NCBI GenBank assembly: GCA_025917655.1 | Contig: CP084613.1 | Coordinates: 3,350,001 to 3,414,000 of the forward strand | Length of the DNA: 64,000 nucleotides | Direction of reading: 5' to 3' | From: Chlorella sorokiniana | Lineage: Eukaryota; Chlorophyta; Trebouxiophyceae; Chlorellales; Chlorellaceae | In this document: in pieces, positions 53,903 through 64,000 of the stretch | How positions within the stretch are numbered: the stretch's first letter is position 1 | Layout: each line of letters begins with the position of its first letter | Notes under the pieces: model-generated | Database searches by the model: none | What the model saw: only the letters and a program-made list of their open reading frames with translations | Told to the model about the DNA's origin: nothing | Program-made: the position numbers and the translations under genes

Positions 53903-55033
53903 ATGGCCGAAGCAGGTGCGGCAGTACCTGCCGAGCAAGCCCCGGCAGCGTCGCTCACCATCTACACTGTTGGGCACAGCACTCGGTCCCAAAAGGAGCT
54001 GGCAGACTTGTTGCATGAGCATGGAGTCAGGGTGCTGGTGGACGTGAGGACCGCCCCTCGCAGCAGGACCAACAAGCAGTTTGACAGGGAGGCGCTGAGC
54101 GTACAGCTGCAGCAGCACCATGGTTGCCAGTATGAGTGGATGGGCAAAGAGCTTGGCGGCCTGAGGAAGCGCATCAAGAGCCTCTCATGCAATGACGGGT
54201 GGCAGAACGACAGCTTCCGCGGTGAGGCGCGGCGGTGGTTACACAATCAGAGTGGCGCATTCAGTGCGCCACCTGACAGCCTGTGAATGCTTGCCCGCCC
54301 TGTAACCCCAATCAGAATTCAACCTGATGCTCTGCTGGTGTGGGGTTTCTCGCCTGCACCATGCAGGCTATGCTGACTACATGCAGACGCCAGAGTTCAG
54401 CCGCGGCCTGCAGAGCTTGACGCAGCTGGCGGCGGCCCGGGGCCCGGTGTGCCTGATGTGCGCCGAGACGTGCTACTGGCACTGCCACCGCATGCTGCTC
54501 AGCGATGCGCTGCAGGTGCACGGCTGCCGCGTGCAGCACATCATGCAGCCCGGCAAGGAGCCCATGCAGCACCGGCTGACCAAGTTTGCCAGGGTGGACG
54601 GCCAGCGCATCACCTACCCAGCAGGGCACAGCAACCAGCAGGCGGGCAGCGACCAGGAGGGCGCCGCCGCCAAGGGCCAACCGGGCATCAAGTCGTTCTT
54701 GAAACGGCTTGCAGACGACGACTGCCGGCAGCAGGACGTGCAGCGCGGCGGAGGCGTGGGCAGCCGCGCGGCGACGCTGCTCACGCAGCGGCTGCACACT
54801 CGGAGCAGCAGCAGCAGCAGGAGCAGGACCCTGGTGGAGAGCCGCAGCAGACTGCCACCGTCAGGAAGGCCACTGTCAGCAAGCAACAGAGCAGGCGTGG
54901 CACCAAAGAGGGTAGGGGTGAGCAGGGCCAGCATCGGCGACAGGCACCCAGCGGCAGTGGGGCGCCGGCTGCAAGGCAAGGCAGCATTGCCGCCTATTTC
55001 GAGCATGAGCCAAAACGCAGCAAGGCAGGGTGA
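53903..55033 (+). CDS. DUF488 family protein with PIP-box-like C-terminal motifs
   Basis: DUF488 is a small conserved domain of unknown activity. Exon 1 53903-54231 and exon 2 54367-55033 join in phase at FRG|YADYM. Domain landmarks: [85 protein letters not shown]. The tail contains [11 protein letters not shown] (near 54680) and, after a one-base shift in the Gln/Ser triplet repeat near 54810, ends [27 protein letters not shown] matches the PCNA-interacting consensus Q-x-x-I-x-x-aromatic-aromatic. Start 53903 was chosen to begin near the domain; 53783 is in frame. The stop TGA lies inside GG|GTGAGTG, so a further intron is possible. Unshifted, the frame ends at 55046 without the second motif. 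Confidence 0.85.
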
Positions 55034-55442
55034 GTGTCAAATTTAGGGAGCCTTTCAGCATGCCTGCATATGTTCATACTCTTGATGGTTGATACATGAA
55101 GCTAAGCCATTGCTAGCGGAGTGCCCACAGATCCAAACCTCACCCTCCACCGCCAGCGCCAACGGCAGCTGTGGCTGCCCTGGGTGCGTCTCAAAACCCC
55201 TATACCAGCCCAATGGATGCACAGTTCCATGAAGAAACTGAAATCGGGCCTCTGGGATCCGGTTCGCAACCAGATGACGGTTCGCAAGCTTGAGCATCAC
55301 TTTCTGCTGTACTCCGTCAGCATCGCCGCTACAGTGCCAGCCGTGCAAGCCAAAGCGGGGGACTCAAAAGCCGCGCGTCACGCCTGAACCGTATTCCTTT
55401 CGTTGCGTCAATTGACTTGCAAGCACACCCGCGCCACCAACG
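55034..55442. promoter_or_regulatory. Upstream region of the LHC gene
   Basis: 409 bp with the DUF488 3' UTR and the LHC promoter. An open frame at 55121-55387 has no family features and is not called. No light-responsive box was recognised. Confidence 0.3.
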
Positions 55443-57358
<1,916 letters not shown>

Positions 57359-57837
57359 GCTGCCAGGGACAGTGGAGGTGTGGCTTGGAGTGCTGCAGCC
57401 AGTCGCAGGCTTCCTGATCTCAAGCCTGCCCTCTTCAACACCGCCTGCCCTGCTGCTCAGCGCATTGTAGCTAAATGCTCGAGAAGATTCCAGCAATGAT
57501 TTGTACTTGTCCGGGCACTGATTTGTACACCGCTCCGCTGCCGCGTGGGTTTGGCTGGATGTAACTTCATCATCTGTACAGTGCCAAAGTAGCCAAGGCA
57601 TACAGGTCTTGAAGTTTGAGGTTGATGTCGTGGGATCATTGTACAGGATGGTGTACAGCATAAAATGAAACGGGGTCACAGGGTGGGGTGGGGTGGGGGG
57701 GGGGGGTACAGAAAGGCAGGCCAAAAGCGTCGTGACAACACGGCAGCGACAAGGGAAAAGGCTGCTGGTACAAGAGCTGTACAGTGCACAGAGAGACTAG
57801 TGATTGCAACATCGCGGTGCGGATGTGCACCGCGGCA
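57359..57837. other. Tail-to-tail intergenic region, LHC / PHAF1
   Basis: TGTAA at 57560-57564, about 200 bases after the LHC stop, is a candidate poly(A) signal. A G-rich, quadruplex-like tract (GGGTGGGGTGGGGTGGGG and a further G run) lies at 57681-57706. No gene seen. Confidence 0.5.
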
Positions 57838-60800
57838 TCAAGCTTCAAACAGGGTGACTGTGGCGATGGCGCCGCCGCGCAGCACCTCGAACACCACCCC
57901 GCGGTAGGCATACAGGTGGGTGGGCCCAAAGGGGTGCCGCCCCCAGCCGCGCATGCAGCGCAGGCTTGCACCGCCCAAACGCGGCTTCAACGTCCTCCAG
58001 GCTGCCACCCACGCCCACGGCCCGCGTGGCAGCGGGCGGCGCCCAGCTGCCCGCCGCGGCTGCACACCCGCGGCGCTGCCCGGCCGCAGCGCCGTCCCCG
58101 ACAGCAGGTGCTGCTGGGTCTGCGTGCCGCTGCTGCGCTGCCGCGGCACCGACTCATACTCGGTGGAAACGGCGCGTTCGTCAAACAGCTGCGGGCTGTC
58201 GGTGACCACAAACGAGTCGGGAGTCGGGGGCGAGCGTTGCAGGCGGCCCCAACCCCTCCTCGCCCTCAGCCAGCGCCGCCGTCTGCACCGCGGCCGTGAC
58301 GCGCAGACGGCCCTGCTGCATTTGCCTTCCGGTGTCGGCGGCAGCAGCGGGGCTGCAGGGGGTGCGGCTTCCTCCCCCACCAGCAGCGCCAGGTCCTCTC
58401 CCTCCGACCAGCCGTCGTAGGCGCTGCCGTTCTCCATGCGCCGCTCCTTGCCCGCAAAGTCGGCTGCGCTGCCCTCGCTGCTGTAACCGCTGATGGGGTG
58501 GGCGGCGCCGCGAGCCGAGGGGCGGGATGCGCCGCCCCCGGTGGCCGCGATGTGGGACAGGAAGGAGGTCATGCCCGGGAGGAGGCCAGGGAGGAGGGGG
58601 CTGCACGTAGGGAGCGGGTGCAGCCGGGGGCACATGGGCTGAACAATTCAGCAAGAAAAACACAAAAGATGTCGGCACCTCGCACCCGGCGCGTCCCTCC
58701 CACCCTGTAGACAACAATCTCCCTCCCATTTTCCCTTCCCCCATTTTCTCTGCCCACCTGAGTCGGCAAAGGAGGTGTCCGTGTCGGTGTCACCCTCAAT
58801 GCCAGCGCCCAGCCCCTCCCCGCCGGAAACGCCCAGCACCCTGGCTGCAGCAGCCGCCCGCTGCCGATCCTTCTTCTTCTTCTTCTTGCTGTTCTTGCTG
58901 CTGCCGCTGGCAAGGGGCAGCGGGACAGCCTGCGGGTGGGCGGCCGCGGCGGGCGGCCCAGCAGCGCCGCAGCGCCACCGCCGCTGCCTGCCGCCAGGGA
59001 GCCGTCGCCCGTCTGAGCTGAGGCAGCAGTGCAGGCGTCCCCCTCCCTTGGTGTAAGGTGCTCTGCTGCTGTCGCTGCTAGCGTGGGTGCTGGGCGTCCA
59101 GCGCTGCCGCCCGTAGCACCGCCACCGGGGCCCTCCTCCTCGATGTGGATGACGTCATCAATCAGCCCCACCAGCATGTTGTAGGCAGCGGTCAGGCCAG
59201 ACGCCTTGTCCGCCTTCTCCCGCTGCGCCCAGACAGCAGCATCCCGGCGCTGCTCGCCGTCCGCAGCGCCCTGCCCCGCGCCTGCCAGCGCGGCCGCCTC
59301 TGTCGCTGCCAGGCTGGCCTCTGAGGCCGCAGTCTTCATGCTGGCACCGGAGGAGTGCGGCGAGCCACCGGCCTCTTCCCCGTCGCTGCCAGGCAGGGTC
59401 CAGCTGCCCCGGGGTGCACCCTGCAGGCACACCTCAGTCCCACATGAGCACATTCGCAGACGAACCTGCACTCGCCACCTCTTGGTTGAGTGCTGCCTTG
59501 ACAGCGTTGTCAGCAGGCAGCATGCCGCCAAAGTCCCCGCTCCCGCCCACCCACGCACCCCCACGCACTCAGCCCAGCCCAGCCCATGGCCCATTCCACC
59601 CTACCACCCTACATGCACACACCTGAAGTTGCACTTGCTGTACAGCCCAAAGTCTGGGTGGCCAGGGCGTTGGCGTGCAGCACCAGCTTCTTCAGGCGGT
59701 GCGTGGCCCCGCAGAACAGGGCATCCAGCCCCCGCCCGCGTAGCAGTACCAGTAGTCTGCAGGCGCGTGCGGCGCTGCCCCGCCCGGCTGCGCCGCCGGC
59801 AGCGGCGAGGCGGGCCTGGCTGGCTTGGTTGCCGTGCTGGCGGGCAGCCCCAGCTCAGACACAACGTCCTGGGGGAGTCGCCAAGCGCAGCACGCAGCCG
59901 CCGCCGCCGCCCAGCAGCACGCCATGCCCCGGCACAGCCTCCACCGCCTCAAAGTAAGCACTGCTGCGGGGCAGCGGCGGTGGGGGTGCTGCGCGCGCTG
60001 CGGCCAGGCTGCCTGCCGAGCCATGGTGCACGACTATGCGAGAGGCAGGGGTGGAGAGTGGGGCGGGGAGCTCGCCGCTGGCGCGGCTGCCGGGCTGCGC
60101 CGCCGCCCCCGGCTGCTGCGGGAAGAGGAAGGCGACTCCCGGGTACTGCAGCGGGTACTGCCCGTCCCGCGCCTCCCGAGTAGGTGGGGCCACACACCTC
60201 CCACACTCGGCCAAAGGTTGGCGGCTGCGCGGCGCCCCCAAAAACGTGGCTGCCATACCGCACCTGCACAGCCGCGGTAGCCCACGCGCCCAGTGAAGGT
60301 GCGTTCGCAGTGACTGGGCAGGCCCCCAGAAGAGGCACGCGGCTGCCCGGAGGGGAGAAGCAGGAGGGGCAGGCCGGCAGCCGCGCTGCTGGGCGCCGCA
60401 CCTGGAGGCGTGTGGTGTCGTGCACCTCGATCAGGCGCAGGCGCTGCTGATGGCTGTCAAACAGCAAGTGGAATCCATGCTCTGGGAAGCAGACGGCAAT
60501 GTCTGGGGGCTGGCTCTTTACACGCTTCTCGTCTGCCTGCAAAATGGCAAAAGGTGGGCAGCAGTCGGTGTCCCCCTCAGAGATGGGGGCTCTTGCCCCT
60601 CACTGTAATGCACCTACGCGGCTCACAATCCTGTCAGCAATCGTTTACCTGCTGGGTGGACGCATACTTGACCTCTACCAAGCGAAAGCTGTTGGGTCGC
60701 GCCCTCACAAGCGCTAGAACTTCGGGCAAGCTCTGGCCTGCAAATAGGATGCGCCATAGATTGTGAGAGCGGCCATTATGCTGCGATCAAGCCCTGCAAA

Positions 60801-60992
60801 GCTGCAAAGGTCCCAGCGCCCAGCACCTAGTTTCCAGGCGCCAAGCCCTTGGCCGGGGAAGAGCTGTGCTGCTTGCGCCAGCTTGCCGATCACGTCTAAC
60901 GACCAGGCAGAGGCTCGGAATGGCGGGGAGGCACGGCGGCCAGTGTTTTTTTTCTAGCTGCTCGCTAGGCTCCCGGCAGCGCAGGGAACCAT
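57838..60992 (-). CDS. PHAF1: PHAF1 / UPF0183 family protein
   Basis: Homolog of phagosome assembly factor 1 (human C16orf70), which works in autophagy with BCAS3 in animals. Recognisable blocks: LFPGQGLGAWKLG|QSLPEVL (splice 60822 to 60738, in phase); RARPNSFRLVEVKYASTQQ; DIAVCFPEHGFHLLFDSHQQ, then RLRLIEVHDTTRLQ; VRYGSHVFGG; VCGPTYSGG; YPGVAFLFPQ; FGDSPQDVVSELG near 59870; THRLKKLVLHANALA near 59700; YSKCNFRCV; and the end HLYAYRGVVFEVLR, IATVTLFEA, stop at 57838. Between CNFRCV and the end is a long Ala/Ser/Glu-rich insert with LLVGEEAAPPAAPL. One-base shifts occur (for example near 59840 and 59700). The first ATG upstream is at 60992 but is out of frame with LFPGQGLG, so the start is unresolved. 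Confidence 0.85.
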
Positions 60993-61419
60993 TTATGAAC
61001 GTTCAACATGCTTTGTTAATATGCAATGAGAGTGTCGTGGTGTGCCGAAAGGACGGCTTTGCATGGGTGGCAAGCACAGCACGGCAGCAGCGCCGTTTTT
61101 TGGGCGCCGTCTGCAAGCTTTTCTTCAAACGCCTCTAGTTTGAAGTGCTGCAACATTGGAAGGCACAGGTGTGCTGCTATAAAACATCTGGACTTGTTCT
61201 TGTCCGTCAAGTGGGGAGGGTGAACCCTTGGCAAACCTTGGGGCCTGCAAGCACCTGCTCCTGCTACACGGTGGGCTTGCTCTACCATCTCTTGCCTGCA
61301 GACAACCGCTCCAAGGCATATTCCGGCACTCTGGCACTCGAAAGGCTGCGAGGCATCTTCTGGCGCATACCCCCGCTGCCGTCACCAGGCGAGGAACCCG
61401 GCACAGTCAGCGCGCCGCC
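60993..61419. promoter_or_regulatory. Bidirectional region, PHAF1 / unrecognised gene
   Basis: 427 bp between the presumed starts. AT-rich piece CATTTATGAACG near 60990. No gene seen. Confidence 0.3.
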
Positions 61420-63644
61420 ATGAGCCAGGAACTGGTGCCCAGCCAGGAGGATCCTGCGCTGCCCTCCATCCCCAGCGGACCAAACACACGGGGGCGGGCA
61501 CAGACGCGCAAGACACAGGTGCGCGCCAGCGCTTGTCCGAAACGCGAGATGCGGCGGCGACTGATGGGATGGGGACAGCCAGGGTGTTGCGGCATGGCCA
61601 GGGCTGCCCCGGGTGCTCCACCTGCCGTAGCTGGTGGAGCACACCACCCAGGAGCAGGACACCCCGAGGGCGACCACCTCGAGATCCATCAAGTCAGGTG
61701 GGAGCAGTCCAGGCAGGAGGCTGCACCTCCTGAACCTCTCCCGCATGCACGGGGCCCCCTGCCAGCTGCTCTCCTGGCAACTGCTCGCCAGCCAGCATCA
61801 GGCCGCCTGGACGCCCCACTGGTCAGCAGGAAAGTGCAAGAGGTTTTGAGGAAGGTGGCAGTCGTGCGCAAGGGGGCCGGCCGACGCGGCCGTGGGCAGC
61901 ATCGGCTTCAGGATGCGGAGGAGGAGGGCCAGCCGCAGGAAGGCAACGGCGAGGAGGATGAGGGAGAAGTGGCGGCAGAGGAGGAGCCTTCGGATACCCG
62001 CAGGTGGGCCATGCTTTCAGCCGCCTCTTGAAACCCAAGTCCTGGCTGTTGGCCTGTCACCACAACATTGCTGCATTCCTTTGCCGAGCAGGGTGACGCG
62101 GCGCATGAATGCAGCCCTGGACGAGGCTATGCAGGGCGAGCTGGAGCCGCTTGGGGCCAAGCCAGGCGCAGCACGCAGGCATGCATGCAGCGCAGGCCCT
62201 GGCATGGGCATGCTCACCTCGGTGCTGCCCACCACGAGCTAGCAAGCTTCCTGGGAGTTCGACGAGTTGCTGAACCTGCCTTTCCTTTTGCTGCTGTGCA
62301 ACAGGACTTGGAAACGGGTTGTTGTGGAGGGAGGGGTGGGCCCCGAGCCTGCGGGGCCGCTGGGGGCGAAGAGGGGCAGGAGGAGCCGGCAGCTGGCGAC
62401 AGCCAGGCAGCTGAGCCGAGGCGCCGCACGCGCTCCCAGCAGGTGCAGCCCAGCTTCCACGCGGAGGCAGTGGAGACAGGTGATGCCTAGTCTACTTTGG
62501 GCTTGACATATGTTTCGCGGTTGACGCCTGTGCCTGGCTTCCACCATGCTACCTGCTTGATTACAGGATGCCTCGTTACGCATGTACCACCTGCAGACCT
62601 GCCACCAACTGAGGCCCTGGACGTAGGCATGCCCGCCGGAGATGCAGTGGGGAGGGCATGCGAGAGATTGAGGGCGAGGGCCAGGAGGAGGCGGAGGAGG
62701 AGGCGCGCCAGCTGGCGCACGCAGGAGCCCGCGAAAAGGAGCAGCCGCGGATGCTCAAGCAAGCGAGGGGAGCTGCAGGTGGGCAACCCTGGATGACTCA
62801 CTCCATAAAGGGTTACCGTGCTGCCCTCAACCCTGCCTGCCAGCGGGAGGGGGCCGCCTCAGCAGCACTGCAGGGTCTTCTTCCACCCTTTTGACCTGCA
62901 GTACAGCACCCCGCCAGATGCCGCTGCAATGGAGGCCACCCCGGAAGACCTGCTGATGCCTTCCAGTGGTGCAGTGGTGGGAACGCAGGAGCGGGTATGT
63001 GCTGTGGATCAAAACACTCTGAAGGCAAAGCTTCCTGCAAAGCTGCTGCTCCACAAAGTCACTCCTGTTCCCCTTCTGCTATGTAGGGCGTTGCTGAGGA
63101 AGAAGGGACTGCCCCCAACCCAGCCTCGTTAACCCCAGCCACTCGAAAGCGCAAAGCGCCCGGGGTTGACACCCCTGGTGCCCTGCCGCTGACCCCAGGC
63201 CCGTCGGGTCTTGGCAGGGGCACGCGTCGCATGCGCCTGTTTGCAGAGGAGGGCACCCACGACAAGGCGGGGGCAGGTCAGCATCAGCCTGTTCCCGCTG
63301 AGCCGGAGGGCAGCTTTCAGGTGGGGGCTTGTGCATCGCAAACAGCACCACTTGCGCTAGCTGATTGCTGCACCTGGCATAGAGCCTCGGGTCGCTCCTC
63401 CAGACGGCTGCCGCCCTGCTGCCATGTGCAGCTGCAGAACGACGAAGCAGAGGCAGGCGACGAGGACGAGGAGGAGGAAGAGGCTGCCGCAGTGCAGCCC
63501 ACCATCAGCGGCGCTGCTCAAGGCCTGCGCGGCGCCGCCAAAGTGGTTGGCAAGGCAATCCGCAGCGTGCTGGGCGGGAGCCATGCCCAGGTGGGAGCCA
63601 ACCTGGCAGTGCACACCCCGGGGCTGCTGGTGGGCAGCAACTGA
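61420..63644 (+). CDS. Unrecognised charged, probably nuclear protein
   Basis: No family recognised. It starts MSQELVPSQEDPALPSIPSG, then GRAQTRKTQ with donor GTGCGCGCC. Later exons read a Cys-containing piece (GQGCPGCSTCRSWW, about 61595-61635), VQEVLRKVAVVRKG, an acidic stretch (EEDEGEVAAEEEPSDTRR), VTRRMNAALDEAMQGELEPL, EPRRRTRSQQVQPSF, DAAAMEATPEDLLMPSSGA, LTPATRKRKAPGVDTPGALP followed by GPSGLGRGTRRMRLF, an acidic run DEDEEEEE and ISGAAQGLRGAAKVVGKAIR, ending at TGA 63642. Alternating acidic and Lys/Arg-rich segments and the TRKRK signal suggest a nuclear or chromatin protein (inference). Exon borders between 61519 and 63300 are not secure. Clear acceptors include 63437 (CTGCAG|AACGACG). 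Confidence 0.55.
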
Positions 63645-64000
63645 GCATGTAACCTCGCGGTGCCTGCCCAATGTGCCGGGGAAAGTCATCGTTCGGCCAG
63701 GGCTGAACCTGCAGCTGTTCGTGCCGCCGCTCCCTCCGCAACCTCCTGGCCCCCTTCAGGACGACTCTCCTGGCCAGCCCAAGCAACGTGAGACGCACCC
63801 CCTGGAGCGAACCGCATGCCAGCCACCAAGGGAACCCCTGTCAAGAAGCATGGCAAACACAAGGTGCGCTGGCTAGTAGGCTGCAAAGGCGCACTTTACA
63901 AGTAGGGAAGCGTTCGCAAGGTCTGCGCCTGCAATCCCCCCACCCCCCCCCCCCCACCAAATACACACCACCACCACCACCAAGTGAAGCACACTTGCAC
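63645..64000. other. 3' region at the window end
   Basis: Probable 3' UTR. A C-rich low-complexity tract and CAC/ACC triplet repeats occupy 63938-63985. No gene is supported. Confidence 0.4.

Noticed and set aside
55121-55387. 88-codon open frame upstream of the LHC gene
   Set aside because: No family features, no splice context, and it sits where the LHC promoter should be.
57681-57706. G-rich tract as part of a gene
   Set aside because: It lies between two convergent stops, past the LHC poly(A) signal candidate; treated as simple sequence.
59206-60183. 325-codon plus-strand open frame across the PHAF1 gene
   Set aside because: It is the antisense of PHAF1 exons, which carry clear family motifs on the minus strand.

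Overview
This is nuclear DNA of a green alga, most likely a trebouxiophyte of the Chlorella clade. It is very GC-rich. Almost every gene is broken by short introns (roughly 60-250 nt) with GTGAGY/GTGCGY donors and TGCAG acceptors. The products are plant-type: a light-harvesting chlorophyll a/b protein, a plastid omega-3 desaturase, DGAT1, ATXR3, a WW-domain TGS1 and a plant-type SLC35F transporter. I saw no operons, phage, insertion sequences, rRNA, convincing tRNA or CRISPR. Gene models below were built by hand from splice signals, reading frame and remembered family motifs; no search was run.

Layout. 1-683: TPR protein (minus, cut by the window edge). 1317-3514: organelle-type RsgA GTPase (+). 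4080-7609: ABCG half-transporter (+). 8180-8765: small plastid single-TM protein (minus), head-to-head with FAD7 (9039-11758, +). 12788-14529: sulfotransferase-like protein (+). 14811-17037: beta-propeller protein (+). 17450-18557: TMEM19/DUF92 (minus). 19106-23509: DGAT1 with an N-terminal PH domain (minus), divergent from a CofD-like protein (24027-26343, +). 26977-35859: ATXR3/SDG2-type SET methyltransferase (+). 35983-37809: DUF72/YecE (minus). 37809-38702: uncertain ORF (+). 38940-42856: TGS1 cap hypermethylase (minus), divergent from IST1 (43716-46272, +). 46472-48173: F-box/propeller protein (minus), divergent from an SLC35F5-like transporter (48488-50890, +). 51334-53489: DUF815-like protein (minus), divergent from a DUF488 protein (53903-55033, +). 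55443-57358: LHCII protein (+). 57838-60992: PHAF1/UPF0183 (minus), divergent from an unrecognised protein (61420-63644, +).

The genes do not form one pathway. Themes that recur are plastid function (LHC, FAD7, RsgA, the small TM protein), lipid metabolism (FAD7, DGAT1), membrane traffic and transport (IST1, PHAF1, SLC35F5, ABCG) and RNA/chromatin (TGS1, ATXR3). The arrangement is notable: most minus genes start within about 0.3-0.9 kb of a plus gene, so head-to-head and tail-to-tail pairs alternate.

A caution covers every entry. At many places a conserved protein changes frame by one base, usually beside a G/C homopolymer. The simplest reading is uncorrected long-read indels, so I treat these genes as intact unless stated.
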